A model generated the notes under the pieces. That model did not search any database. It was not told the DNA's origin and saw only the letters and a list, made by a program, of their open reading frames with translations. Shown here piece after piece: positions 16,130 through 25,212 of a DNA stretch of 51,755 bases (the first letter of the stretch is position 1; every line of letters starts with the position of its first letter). The translations under genes and the position numbers were made by a program. Source of the stretch: Clostridiales bacterium (lineage in GTDB: Bacteria; Bacillota; Clostridia; Saccharofermentanales; Saccharofermentanaceae); the NCBI GenBank assembly GCA_017617525.1, contig JAFZWA010000020.1, positions 1 to 51,755 of the forward strand, given 5' to 3'.

Positions 16130-17650
16130 ATGAGTAATAACGCGAAAAAGCCACAATCCGTACTGTTCCGCACGACCCTGTCGCTTGCGGTCGGTACGAT
16201 ACTTGTGTTTCTCGTTCTGATCCTTGTCTTTTACCGTCAGACGACTGTATCCCTTATCTCCGAAAACGAAAGAGAGATAGAAACCCAGGCGGAGAATCTG
16301 GCGCTTGCCTATGATTCCCTGATGGCGGACGCTTCCGTTTCCGAATCCGCGGTGCAGGCGTTTATTAATTCGTTCGCCAGGACCGAGAAGGTATCCGTAT
16401 GGTTCGTAAGATCCGACGGACGTATCGAATATTCCACATCCGTTCCGGATTTCATGCGTGACGATATCTTAAAGGTCGATAACTACGTGTTCCTTACAAA
16501 CGAGAGAGTTCTCGATCTGTTCCTGCATAAGGGAGAAGCACAGACATCTGACGTTACGAACGGTATCTTCGCGAATTCCCGAAGCGTGGCCGTTTCCGTA
16601 GCTGTTCCGACCGCGCAGAAAGAACTTAACATAGTGCTTTTCAATACGCTGAATGTCGAGCACGAAGTATTCTGGCGTCTTTCGAACGCGCTTCTGCTTC
16701 CGATCCTGATCTCGTTTGCCATGGCACTGCTTTTCTTCTCGCTGATGGCAAGATCTCTGATCCGTCCTTTAAGAGCGCTTTCCGACGCGGCGACATCCGT
16801 AACGAAGGGCGACCTTTCGGTACGTATCGATGTACCTGAACTTCGAAAAGAATCCACACTGAAATACATGCTCACGGACGAGATCACGAACATGGTCTCT
16901 ACCGTTAACAGCATGATCGACCGACTCGAGCATCAGGAGGCTGACAGAAAGGTCTTCATCTCGAGTATCGCCCATGACCTTCGTACGCCGCTGACGTCCA
17001 TCAAGGGCTTCTTAAGCGCGATCTCCGACGGCACGATCCCGCCGGAAAGCTATCCGAAGTACATGGACATCATCCAGACACAGGTCGAGCGTATCCAGAA
17101 GCTCATCAACTCGATGACGGAGGCATCCTCGCTGAGTCAGGTCGACGAGTCGAAGATGGAAGAATTCGATATCAACGAAATGATCCGCGACGCCGTTCAG
17201 GATGTCGAGAATCTCATTTCCGAAAAGACGATCAGCGTCAATGTCGATCTCGGATCGAATCACGACAAGCAGATGATGGTATTCGGCGAATTGCAGCTTC
17301 AGTACCGTGTATTCTATAACCTCCTGACGAACGCGATCAAGTTCACACCTCAGGACGGTATCATCGGCATTTCCACAAGCTACAACGAAGAAGAAGACAA
17401 GGTCTATGTCTCCGTTGAGGACTCCGGCTGCGGTATCCCCGAGGACAAGCTCGACCGTGTATTCGAGAGTTTCTATAAAGTCGATCCTTCAAGAACAGAG
17501 AGCGGATTCGGCCTCGGCCTTTATATCTGCCGCGAGATCATCACCGCGCACGGCGAAAAGATCTGGGCGGAAAAGGGCGACGAGCTCGGCGGCGCGAAAT
17601 TTACCTACTCCGTAAAGACCAAGCCCCAAAAGACTGAGGAGAAAAAATGA
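16130..17650 (+). CDS. Membrane sensor histidine kinase
   Basis: A 506-residue kinase with a helix at about 15-35, an extracytoplasmic sensor region to about 185, a second helix (LLLPILISFAMALLFFSLM), a HAMP domain (SLIRPLRALSDAATSVTKGD), a HisKA domain with His282 in SIAHDLRTPLTS, and an ATPase domain with NLLTNAIKF, DSGCGIP and GFGLGLYI boxes. Every catalytic box is intact. The stop overlaps the nth start (ATGA), so the two are translationally coupled. The signal sensed is unknown. Confidence 0.94.
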   Translation: MSNNAKKPQSVLFRTTLSLAVGTILVFLVLILVFYRQTTVSLISENEREIETQAENLALAYDSLMADASVSESAVQAFINSFARTEKVSVWFVRSDGRIEYSTSVPDFMRDDILKVDNYVFLTNERVLDLFLHKGEAQTSDVTNGIFANSRSVAVSVAVPTAQKELNIVLFNTLNVEHEVFWRLSNALLLPILISFAMALLFFSLMARSLIRPLRALSDAATSVTKGDLSVRIDVPELRKESTLKYMLTDEITNMVSTVNSMIDRLEHQEADRKVFISSIAHDLRTPLTSIKGFLSAISDGTIPPESYPKYMDIIQTQVERIQKLINSMTEASSLSQVDESKMEEFDINEMIRDAVQDVENLISEKTISVNVDLGSNHDKQMMVFGELQLQYRVFYNLLTNAIKFTPQDGIIGISTSYNEEEDKVYVSVEDSGCGIPEDKLDRVFESFYKVDPSRTESGFGLGLYICREIITAHGEKIWAEKGDELGGAKFTYSVKTKPQKTEEKK

Positions 17651-18291
17651 GTAAAAAGAACGCGGAGGCGATACTTCTTCGTCTGCACGAGCTTTACCCG
17701 CAGACCGAGTGTACCCTCGACATCGACGATAACGTGTTCCACCTGGTAGTCAGAGCCGTTTTATCTGCCCAGTGCACCGATGTGCGCGTCAATGAAGTAA
17801 CGAAGGTGCTTTTCGAAAAGCACCCGGATTACATGGATTTTCTGGACGCGGGCGAAGAGGCGATTGGGGAGATCATCAAGCCCTGCGGATTCTGGAAGGC
17901 GAAGTCCCATTACCTTTACGAGATCGCAAGAATGATGAGAGATGATTTTGACGGAAAAGTGCCGACCACGCAGGACGAGCTCATGCGTTTTCCGGGAGTC
18001 GGAAGAAAGGTCGCAAACCTTATCGTTTCCGAGATGTTTGATACCCCGGCGGTCGTTGTCGATACGCACTGTATGCGTGTCTCGGGAAGACTTGGATTAA
18101 GCTCCGGAAAAGATCCGTTAACGATCGAAAAAGAACTCATGAAGATCCTTCCGAAAGAGGAATGGGCGCCGTTTGGTCACCGCATGGTCGATCACGGAAG
18201 AGCCGTTTGTAACGCGAGATCCCCGAAATGTGGAGAGTGCGGTCTACTGGACCTTTGCCCGACCGGAAAGAAGAAGGTGAAGCATGGCTGA
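17647..18291 (+). CDS. nth: Endonuclease III
   Basis: A 214-residue bifunctional DNA glycosylase/AP lyase that removes oxidised pyrimidines. The helix-hairpin-helix FPGVGRKVANLIV carries catalytic Lys121 and VVDTHCMRVSGRLG carries Asp139, equal to Lys120/Asp138 of E. coli. The C-terminal [4Fe-4S] ligands have the exact spacing C-x6-C-x2-C-x5-C (CNARSPKCGECGLLDLC). It overlaps the kinase gene by 4 bases and recG by 8, so nth and recG share a repair operon driven from the two-component genes. Confidence 0.97.
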   Translation: MSKKNAEAILLRLHELYPQTECTLDIDDNVFHLVVRAVLSAQCTDVRVNEVTKVLFEKHPDYMDFLDAGEEAIGEIIKPCGFWKAKSHYLYEIARMMRDDFDGKVPTTQDELMRFPGVGRKVANLIVSEMFDTPAVVVDTHCMRVSGRLGLSSGKDPLTIEKELMKILPKEEWAPFGHRMVDHGRAVCNARSPKCGECGLLDLCPTGKKKVKHG

Positions 18292-20407
18292 GATCCGTCT
18301 CGATACCCCTGTACAGTTTCTGCCGAAGGTCGGAGAAAGACGCGCCAAGCAGCTCGAAAAGCTCGGTGTTTTCTGCGTGTATGATCTTCTGACGTTTTTC
18401 CCCAGAAGATACGAAGACTGGTCCGAATGCGTGCCGCTTTTTAAGCTCGAGCACGACAAGGAACAGTCCTTTATCGCGACGATCGTAAATACCCCGAAGG
18501 TAAGTAGAAACCGAGGAAAGACCACGATCTTCGCGACGCTTTCCGACGGCACCTGCAGCATCCGCGCGGTGTGGTTCAATCAGCCGTATCTGGCGGAGAA
18601 GATGGTTGCCGGCGAAGAGTATTTTTTCCACGGAAGGATCACCCGTGACGGTTTTACTTTTCAGGTCGTAAATCCGGTATTTGATCAAAGACAAAAAGAC
18701 GAAGAAAAGCATTCCCTGATCCAGCCGATCTATCCGCTGACCGCGGGACTGAAACAGGGACATATAAGAGCGATCGTCAATGTCGCTCTCGATCGCGCGC
18801 TGCCGCTTCTTTCGGAAGTGCTGCCTCTCTTTTTCAGAAAAGAGCAGAAGCTCTGCGCGATCCGTTATGCGTATGAAAAGATCCATCGTCCAGATACGAT
18901 GGAAGAAGTCGATATCGCGAGAAAATATCTCGTATTCGAGGAACTGTTCCTCCTGCGTGGCGCGCTTTCTGTCTATAAACTCGAGCAGAAGGACATGCGC
19001 GCGTCCTGCCCGATCCGCGGCAAGAAAGAGGATATGGAGAAGTTTACGAGTATCGTGAAGGGACTTCCGTTTACGCTTACGGAAGACCAGTCGAAGGTCA
19101 CGCACGATATCCTCGCCGATATCTCGTCCGAACGCCCCATGAACCGACTTGTTCAGGGTGATGTAGGTTCCGGTAAGACGGTCGTTGCTTTCCTTAGTAT
19201 GGCCGCTTGCGCGATCGCGGGTTATCAGGCGGTATTCATGGCTCCGACCGCGGTGCTTGCGTCCCAGCACTACGAGACATTTAAGAAGTTTTTAAACGGT
19301 ACGGACATCGGCTGTGAGCTGATGCTCGGAAGTACGACCGCGAAGAAAAAAGCAGAGATCCGAGAAGGTCTGGAGTCCGGAAAAGTACGGATCTTAGTCG
19401 GTACCCACGCGGTGCTTTCGGAAAAGAATATCTTCCCGAATCTTGCGCTGATGGTCACGGACGAGCAGCACCGTTTCGGTGTGAAACAGAGATCTTCCAC
19501 GGAAGAGCGAGCTGATCACGGTGTCCATACGCTCGTCATGTCGGCGACTCCGATCCCGAGAACACTGGGACTTGTGCTTTTCGGAGATATGGATGTATCG
19601 GTCATCAAGAGCATGCCGAAAGGACGTCAGCCCATTAAGACCATCCGCGCTTCTTTTGACGAAGAGGGAAGAGTCATCGCCACGATCCGCCAGGAAGTCC
19701 AGAAAGGGCATCAGGTATACGTTGTATGTCCGATGATCGAAGAACTTCAGGAAGACGCTTATGAGGACGAGGAAGGCACGCTCGCAGAGAGGATGAAGTC
19801 CGACCTCGAGTCCGCGGTGCAGTACTATGAGACACTAAGTAACGGTGATCTTTCCGATATGCATGTCGGACTTTTGCATGGTCGCATGAAGACCGCGGAA
19901 AAAGAAAAGGTCATGAAGGAATTCGGTGAAGGTAGAATCGATGTGCTCGTATCTACCACGGTTATCGAAGTCGGCGTCGACAATCCGAACGCGACATTGA
20001 TGGTCGTTCGAAATGCCGAGAGATTCGGTCTTTCGACACTGCATCAGCTTCGAGGCCGTATTGGTCGTGGAAGCCTTCAGTCCGCGTGCATCCTGCAGAC
20101 AGATAAGTACGAGGGCGTTTCCAAAGAGAGGATCGACATGATGTGTAGAACCACCGATGGTTTCCAGCTTGCCGAAAAGGACATGCTCCTTCGCGGTACC
20201 GGTGATTTCTTCGGAACGAAGCAGCACGGTATCCCGCAGCTGAAGATGGCGAACCTCTATCGTGACGCTTCCTTTCTCGAGCCGATCGAAAAGGCGATCG
20301 AGAAGATGATCGCGGATGATCCGAAGCTTGAAAAGCCTGAGGCGAAGATCATGCTTCAGGCGTTCCACAGTCATTTCGGAGACGCCTGGCAGAAGCCGAG
20401 CCTCTGA
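18284..20407 (+). CDS. recG: ATP-dependent DNA helicase RecG
   Basis: A 707-residue branch-migration helicase for stalled forks and Holliday junctions. The N-terminal wedge/OB domain is present (about 1-200, with VQFLPKVGERRAKQLEKLGV). The helicase core has Walker A GDVGSGKT (292-299), DEQHRFG (393-399), SATPIPRT and STTVIEVGVDNPNA, followed by QLRGRIGRG. The start at ATG 18284 lies inside the end of nth. After the stop a small GGCGA-TT-TCGCC hairpin lacks a T run. Confidence 0.97.
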   Translation: MAEIRLDTPVQFLPKVGERRAKQLEKLGVFCVYDLLTFFPRRYEDWSECVPLFKLEHDKEQSFIATIVNTPKVSRNRGKTTIFATLSDGTCSIRAVWFNQPYLAEKMVAGEEYFFHGRITRDGFTFQVVNPVFDQRQKDEEKHSLIQPIYPLTAGLKQGHIRAIVNVALDRALPLLSEVLPLFFRKEQKLCAIRYAYEKIHRPDTMEEVDIARKYLVFEELFLLRGALSVYKLEQKDMRASCPIRGKKEDMEKFTSIVKGLPFTLTEDQSKVTHDILADISSERPMNRLVQGDVGSGKTVVAFLSMAACAIAGYQAVFMAPTAVLASQHYETFKKFLNGTDIGCELMLGSTTAKKKAEIREGLESGKVRILVGTHAVLSEKNIFPNLALMVTDEQHRFGVKQRSSTEERADHGVHTLVMSATPIPRTLGLVLFGDMDVSVIKSMPKGRQPIKTIRASFDEEGRVIATIRQEVQKGHQVYVVCPMIEELQEDAYEDEEGTLAERMKSDLESAVQYYETLSNGDLSDMHVGLLHGRMKTAEKEKVMKEFGEGRIDVLVSTTVIEVGVDNPNATLMVVRNAERFGLSTLHQLRGRIGRGSLQSACILQTDKYEGVSKERIDMMCRTTDGFQLAEKDMLLRGTGDFFGTKQHGIPQLKMANLYRDASFLEPIEKAIEKMIADDPKLEKPEAKIMLQAFHSHFGDAWQKPSL

Positions 20408-20464
20408 TGTTAAGGGGCGATTTCGCCTGAAAGTATAGAAATCTTTTCCCAAACGGCGAAGTAG

Positions 20465-20473
20465 TGGTATAGT
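20465..20473 (+). promoter_or_regulatory. Extended -10 promoter before rsmD
   Basis: TGG-TATAGT forms an extended -10 element; the -35 region at the right distance (TTTCCC) is weak. It lies about 40 bases before the rsmD start and would allow rsmD-coaD expression apart from recG. Confidence 0.45.
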
Positions 20474-20514
20474 AGGAAAACAAACCCGCGAAATATAAAG
20501 GAGAATCCGAAGTA

Positions 20515-21072
20515 ATGCCGAGAGTGGTATCCGGAAAATGCAGAGGAACGGTGCTTGAGGCGCCGAAAGGAGACGCGACGCGTCCGACGACCGATAAGGT
20601 CAAGGAGGCGATCTTTTCGAGCATTCAGATGAGAGTGCCGGGAAGTGCTTTTCTAGACGTATTTTCAGGAACCGGACAAATGGCGATCGAAGCTCTTTCT
20701 CGTGGTGCGGAGTCCGCTGTATTGATCGATCAGGCGGGAAAGGCCCAGCAGATCATCAGCAAAAACCTTGAGAAAACACACCTGAAGGACCAGGCCAGAC
20801 CCATGAAGATGGCGTTTGCCGAGGCACTTAAACTTCTCGGGAAAAAGGGTGAGTCCTTCGACATCATATTCATGGATCCGCCGTATGCCATGGCAAGTGC
20901 TTTTGCAAAAACGGCATCGGAACTCATCAAGGAGTATAAGCTTTTAAATGAGGACGGGATCTTCATCGTCGAATCCGACGCAGACACTGATATTTCAACA
21001 ATTGTAACCAATATGACATGTATTAAGAGTTGTAAGTACGGGTCAACTTTGGTAACATTCTTTCTAGAATAA
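20515..21072 (+). CDS. rsmD: 16S rRNA (guanine-966-N2)-methyltransferase RsmD
   Basis: A 185-residue SAM-dependent methyltransferase of the standard length. MPRVVSGKCRGTVLEAP and RPTTDKVKEAIFSSIQ at the N-terminus, the SAM-binding FLDVFSGTGQMAIEALSRGA and the catalytic MDPPYA are all RsmD signatures. It methylates G966 of 16S rRNA. It starts at ATG after AAAGGAGAATCC and is followed 30 bases later by coaD, a neighbour pair common in Firmicutes. Confidence 0.95.
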   Translation: MPRVVSGKCRGTVLEAPKGDATRPTTDKVKEAIFSSIQMRVPGSAFLDVFSGTGQMAIEALSRGAESAVLIDQAGKAQQIISKNLEKTHLKDQARPMKMAFAEALKLLGKKGESFDIIFMDPPYAMASAFAKTASELIKEYKLLNEDGIFIVESDADTDISTIVTNMTCIKSCKYGSTLVTFFLE

Positions 21073-21102
21073 GAAAGGTATGCGCAGCAAGGAGAAATCG
21101 AT

Positions 21103-21597
21103 TTGAAGACGTTCATTTTTCCAGGTAGTTTCGACCCGTTTTCACTGGGTCACATCGACATCGCAAAAAGAGCTTCCCGCCTTTGCGACAAGCTCGTCGT
21201 CGCTGTCATGATCAACCGCGCGAAGAATTCCTTATTCACTGTCGAAGAACGTGTGGAGATGGCAAAGATCTGCCTTAAGGACGTTCCGAATATCGAGGTC
21301 ATCTCGAGAGAATCCCTTCTCGTTGACGTATATCGTGAGCTCGGCGCTTCCGCGGTCGTAAGAGGACTTCGAAGCGAATCGGATTTCCGTTATGAGGCGG
21401 AGATGAACGCGGCGAACACATTGATGTTCCCGGACTATCAGGTCATCTTCCTGCCGTGCCGTGCCGACCTGGCATTTACCAGTTCGTCCATTATCAAAGA
21501 AGTTGCTTACTACGGCGGCGACATCAGCAGGATGTGCGTGCCGGAGATCGAAGAGATGGTTCATAAAAAACTGCTTGAAAAGCAGGCAGGAAAGTAA
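21103..21597 (+). CDS. coaD: Phosphopantetheine adenylyltransferase
   Basis: A 164-residue nucleotidyltransferase that makes dephospho-CoA from 4'-phosphopantetheine and ATP. FIFPGSFDPFSLGHIDIA holds the T/S-x-x-GH nucleotide motif; VVRGLRSESDFRYE and SSSIIKEVAYYGG are CoaD blocks. The start is a TTG at 21103 (AAGGAGAAATCGA upstream); no in-frame ATG gives the conserved N-terminus. Length is normal. Confidence 0.96.
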   Translation: MKTFIFPGSFDPFSLGHIDIAKRASRLCDKLVVAVMINRAKNSLFTVEERVEMAKICLKDVPNIEVISRESLLVDVYRELGASAVVRGLRSESDFRYEAEMNAANTLMFPDYQVIFLPCRADLAFTSSSIIKEVAYYGGDISRMCVPEIEEMVHKKLLEKQAGK

Positions 21598-21629
21598 TAT
21601 GCGCGAAAGCGCCCCAGGAGGTTTTTCAT

Positions 21630-22097
21630 ATGCCGGAAGGAAATGTAAGAACATCAGATAAGGATCTATACGAACTTCTCGATCAGCTGCAGGCAACGAT
21701 CGAGCAGGCAAAAGGCGTGCCGTTTTCCGACAACTGTGTCGTAGACCGTGCCGACGTTCTTTACTGGATCAAGCAGATCAGAGCGAGCTTCCCGTCGGAA
21801 GTTCAGCAGGCGAAGTGGATCGTTGACCACCAGCATCAGGTCGTCGCTTCCGCACGTCAGAAAGCGGAGAGTATCCTCCGTCAGTCCGAGCAGCGTCAGG
21901 CGATCATGGTCGATGAGCATCAGGTCACACTCCTTGCCAAAGAGCAGAGCGAGCGTATCTTAACGGAAGCAAACCAGCAGTCCGAAGAGATCTACGCGAG
22001 ATCGATCGATTACGCGAGAAAGAGACTGACTGAACTCGAAAACGAACTGACAGATATTCTCGTACGTGTTCAAAAGGACAAGAAAGAGTTAAAATAA
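21630..22097 (+). CDS. Coiled-coil protein downstream of coaD
   Basis: A 155-residue hydrophilic protein with no signal or membrane helix. From about residue 60 to the end it is a near-continuous alpha-helical/coiled-coil segment rich in Gln, Glu, Arg and Ala (for example SARQKAESILRQSEQRQ), of the sort seen in ATP-synthase b subunits or DivIVA-like scaffold proteins. Proteins of this type often follow coaD in Clostridia and are annotated only as ATPase-like or hypothetical. The ribosome site is CAGGAGG, 33 bases after coaD. I do not know its function; a structural role near the envelope is a guess. Confidence 0.8.
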   Translation: MPEGNVRTSDKDLYELLDQLQATIEQAKGVPFSDNCVVDRADVLYWIKQIRASFPSEVQQAKWIVDHQHQVVASARQKAESILRQSEQRQAIMVDEHQVTLLAKEQSERILTEANQQSEEIYARSIDYARKRLTELENELTDILVRVQKDKKELK

Positions 22098-22110
22098 TAA
22101 GTAACATAGT

Positions 22111-22144
22111 CCCGGCTTTCGAAAAGTGCTTTTCGAGAAGACGG
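22111..22144 (+). other. Hairpin in front of the ATPase-TOPRIM pair
   Basis: CCCG closes with CGGG around a strong inner stem TCGAAAAG-TG-CTTTTCGA. There is no T run behind it, so it is a weak terminator at most; it may separate the housekeeping genes from the ATPase gene or protect the mRNA end. Confidence 0.45.
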
Positions 22145-22168
22145 GGAGGCCTCTCTAAAGAACAGGCG

Positions 22169-23371
22169 GTGAAGAACGTGTTACTTGGTATTCATATTCA
22201 AAACTTCGGTTTATTCAAAGATGACTGTATTGGCGCGCTTCTGGACGACATCCGGAAGGACCCCGGGCAGTCATCTCTTGCTTTATCGGCGGGCGTTTCC
22301 GTCGCGCATCCACTTAACGGAATTGAGGCCCTGATCGGCAGAAATCATTCGGGAAAGACGATGTTTTTCTCGTTCCTTTCGTTCGTGCAGGGCGCGATCG
22401 TAAAAGGACCCGCGGCGGCTTCAACGGAATCGGGAAGATCGGGTTTCGCGAACCTTCTCGGCGACCGTGACGAGCCCATGATCGCAACTCTCTGCTTTAA
22501 GTTTTATGACCCGCAGGAAAAGGACACGACGTATCTCGAATATCGTCTCGTGATCGATTCGAACGTCCATGGAAAGCCGCATTTCGAAGAGGAAAAGCTC
22601 ACTCTTTGGCGTGAGGGAATGGACGAGCCGAAGGATATCCTTTCGTTTACGCAGGGCAAGGGATTCGTGCTCTTTAAGGGCGAGAAGATGGAAGGTGAAA
22701 TGAACGATTCCATGACTTCCGCGCTTCACGCTTACGGTTCCATGAAGCAGTTTTATTTCACGAACAGAACTTATAGAGAGATCCTGCGCTGGTACTTCGT
22801 AGGATTCAGAAAAGACCAGACCTATCAGATCCCGGAAGACATGACGCCGGGCGGACATAAGCACCTCAATAATCAGGGTTCGAACGCAAAGAACGTGCTC
22901 GCTTATCTTCGTCAGGAAAAGCCGGGTGAGTACAAGGAAATATTAAGCAAATTAATGGAAGCGATCCCGGGTCTTCGCGACAAGGACGAAAAAGCGGTCC
23001 TGAAGCATTTCCAGAAGCCGGATATGCTCGCGCTTTTCCTTCTTTTGCTTTCCGATCCGGACCCGAAGCCTCTGATCCTTATGGAGTCACCGGACGAGGG
23101 ACTTTATCACGACATGCTCGACGTTCTGGCGTCGGAGATGCGCAACTATTCGATGCGTTATCCCGGTTGTCAGATCTTCTTCACGACACACAATCCGTAT
23201 ATTCTCGAGAACCTATCACCGTCCGAGATCTGGGTATTCTCCCGTGGCGAAAAGACATGGGACGACCAGATCGATATCCGCTGCGCAGGCTCGATCCCGA
23301 TCGTGCAGGAACTGTACGAGCAGGGTGTCGGCATGGGCGCGATCTGGTACGCGGGACATTTTGACAACTAA
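22169..23371 (+). CDS. SMC/OLD-like AAA ATPase
   Basis: A 400-residue P-loop ATPase of the RecF/OLD (AAA_15/AAA_21) type. It begins IHIQNFGLFKD, has Walker A GRNHSGKT (57-64), a Walker B-like LILMESPDEGLY with Asp309-Glu310, and the switch FTTHNPYILENLSP with His341. The middle region is unlike typical OLD nucleases and no nuclease domain is fused. I chose GTG 22169; a GTG at 22178 is possible. The next gene (18 bases later) encodes a TOPRIM-like protein, so the pair looks like a split OLD nuclease, similar in plan to PARIS (AriA/AriB) and other ATPase-plus-TOPRIM phage-defence modules. Defence function is inference. Confidence 0.82.
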   Translation: MKNVLLGIHIQNFGLFKDDCIGALLDDIRKDPGQSSLALSAGVSVAHPLNGIEALIGRNHSGKTMFFSFLSFVQGAIVKGPAAASTESGRSGFANLLGDRDEPMIATLCFKFYDPQEKDTTYLEYRLVIDSNVHGKPHFEEEKLTLWREGMDEPKDILSFTQGKGFVLFKGEKMEGEMNDSMTSALHAYGSMKQFYFTNRTYREILRWYFVGFRKDQTYQIPEDMTPGGHKHLNNQGSNAKNVLAYLRQEKPGEYKEILSKLMEAIPGLRDKDEKAVLKHFQKPDMLALFLLLLSDPDPKPLILMESPDEGLYHDMLDVLASEMRNYSMRYPGCQIFFTTHNPYILENLSPSEIWVFSRGEKTWDDQIDIRCAGSIPIVQELYEQGVGMGAIWYAGHFDN

Positions 23372-23388
23372 AGGGGAAGACATCTTCG

Positions 23389-24054
23389 ATGCGAGTAGAG
23401 ATCCTAAGTGAAGACAGATCCGGCGGCGTTGTTCTTCAGCGTCTGACGAACTGTATCTTAAAACAATATACGCAGGATTTTGAGTCCTATCTGCGTCCTC
23501 ACAGAGGCTGCGGATACTGGCCGAGCCATCCTGACGAAAAGCCGGAGCCTTTAGCTGCCGGTCTTCTGGAGCTTCTGCCCGCAAAGCTTCGTGCGTACGA
23601 CAAAGTCTACGCCGGAACGGACATCATCGTCATCGTATGTATCGATTCCGATGACCACGATCCGGAAGAACTCATGAGCAAGCTTAAGGATACCTGTCGT
23701 CGTTACGCAAGAGACCTTTCTACCGTCATCGCGATCTCTGTCGAAGAGATGGAGAGCTGGATCCTCGCGGATAAAAACGCGATCCTTCTTGCGTATCCGG
23801 ATGCGGATCTTCAGAGGCTTTCCGAATACGAACAGGACAGCATCTGCGGCACCTGGGAAGTCCTCTGTGACGTGCTTCTTCGCGAGCAGTCGCATCGCAT
23901 CAAGAAGATCGGCTATCCCGCGATCGGCCAGTATAAGGCGACATGGGCAGAGAAGATCTCCAAATACATGCTTCCCGGAAACAACGTTTCCCCGAGCTTT
24001 AAGAAGTTCGAGCTCGCGCTGACCGGCGCGGTAAAGAAGGTGCTGAATGCCTGA
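23389..24054 (+). CDS. TOPRIM-like (DUF4276-type) partner of the ATPase
   Basis: A 221-residue soluble protein. The pattern of acidic residues fits a TOPRIM fold: E4 and E8 in VEILSED at the N-terminus, the D86-S-D88-D89 motif after a hydrophobic strand (IIVIVCIDSDD), and E119-E120-x-E122 in SVEEMESWILAD. The last two features are typical of DUF4276-type proteins, which occur beside AAA ATPases in mobile and defence contexts. It could be the nuclease effector of the module. Its stop overlaps the hemW start by 8 bases, so the pair is embedded in a housekeeping operon rather than on an obvious island. Family name is from recognition of pattern, not a search. Confidence 0.7.
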   Translation: MRVEILSEDRSGGVVLQRLTNCILKQYTQDFESYLRPHRGCGYWPSHPDEKPEPLAAGLLELLPAKLRAYDKVYAGTDIIVIVCIDSDDHDPEELMSKLKDTCRRYARDLSTVIAISVEEMESWILADKNAILLAYPDADLQRLSEYEQDSICGTWEVLCDVLLREQSHRIKKIGYPAIGQYKATWAEKISKYMLPGNNVSPSFKKFELALTGAVKKVLNA

Positions 24055-25210
24055 ACTTCCGGTTACATCCGTGTACATCCATATCCCGTTTTGCGTAAGA
24101 AAATGCGCGTACTGCGATTTCCTTTCTTTTCCGTCGTGCCTGGATCGCGTTGTCGAGTATGTTGACGCGGTCTGCAAGGAAGCGAGTCTGCCGAAGACTT
24201 GGTTTCAAAAGGAAGCCGCAGAACCGCTTCAGACGATCTATTTCGGAGGCGGTACGCCGTCGCTGCTTAGTCCTTCGCAAGTAGGGAAGATCCTCGATAC
24301 ACTTCGTGAAGAATATGGCATTTCCGAAGGCTGTGAGATCACGCTGGAAGCGAATCCCGGAACGATCGATGAAGAGAAACTTGCCGGGTTTAAAAGGGCG
24401 GGCATCAACCGCTTATCTCTCGGCATTCAGAGTCTCGATGATTCGGTGCTTCAGACGCTTGGAAGGATACATGATTCCGAGACCGCGAAAAAGGCGATCC
24501 CGGACGCAAAGAACGCGGGATTTACCAATATCTCCTGTGACATGATGCTTGGCATCCCGGGACAGACCATGGACAGCGTCAAAGAAACGCTCGATTTCTT
24601 TCTTAGAAACAGCATCCCGCACATCTCGCTTTACTCGCTGATCCTTGAAGAAGGAACACCGATGTACGCAAGATATAACGGTGATATCGAAAAGTACGTC
24701 AGCCAGGAAGAAGACCGCGCGATGTACCATCTCGTGACGAGTACTCTCAAGGAGAACGGATTTACTCATTACGAGATCAGCAACATGGCGCGCCCCGGTT
24801 TTGAGAGTCGCCATAACTCGATGTACTGGCGCGCCGAACCATACTTCGCGTTTGGTGTCGGAGCGCACTATTACATCGGAGCTGAGCGCGGCCGTCATGC
24901 CGAGACACTCGACGAATACCTCTCCGAGATGAACACTTCAGAACCAAAGAAAGAAGAAGTACTCATCACGGAAGAGATACTGTCAGAAGACGACCGCAAA
25001 AAAGAGTTCATGCTGCTCGGCTTTCGGACCAGAAGCGGCGTGGGCGAGAAGGCTTTCCAAGAGCGCTTCGGAATGCCCGTGGCAAGTGCATTTGGCGCGG
25101 AATTAGAAAAAGAAATGCATGCAGGACTCGTCGAATATTCTGACGGCATTTACCGGCTTACCGAAAAGGGCGTTGACCTTGCCAACCAAGTCTTTATGGA
25201 CTACGTCTAA
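24047..25210 (+). CDS. hemW: Radical SAM heme chaperone HemW
   Basis: A 387-residue HemN-like protein. The radical-SAM motif is C16-x3-C20-x2-C23 followed by DF (FCVRKCAYCDF), with GGGTPSLLSP and the LGIQSLDD segment typical of this group. It lacks the long N-terminal part of true coproporphyrinogen oxidase HemN and so belongs to HemW, which inserts haem into targets. The start ATG lies inside the end of the TOPRIM gene. The convergent orphan gene ends 2 bases after its stop. Confidence 0.92.
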   Translation: MPELPVTSVYIHIPFCVRKCAYCDFLSFPSCLDRVVEYVDAVCKEASLPKTWFQKEAAEPLQTIYFGGGTPSLLSPSQVGKILDTLREEYGISEGCEITLEANPGTIDEEKLAGFKRAGINRLSLGIQSLDDSVLQTLGRIHDSETAKKAIPDAKNAGFTNISCDMMLGIPGQTMDSVKETLDFFLRNSIPHISLYSLILEEGTPMYARYNGDIEKYVSQEEDRAMYHLVTSTLKENGFTHYEISNMARPGFESRHNSMYWRAEPYFAFGVGAHYYIGAERGRHAETLDEYLSEMNTSEPKKEEVLITEEILSEDDRKKEFMLLGFRTRSGVGEKAFQERFGMPVASAFGAELEKEMHAGLVEYSDGIYRLTEKGVDLANQVFMDYV

Positions 25211-25212
25211 AC

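Noticed and set aside
22877-22890. GGTTCGAA as a tRNA T-arm
   Set aside because: It lies inside the ATPase coding frame and has no cloverleaf around it; no tRNA was seen elsewhere.
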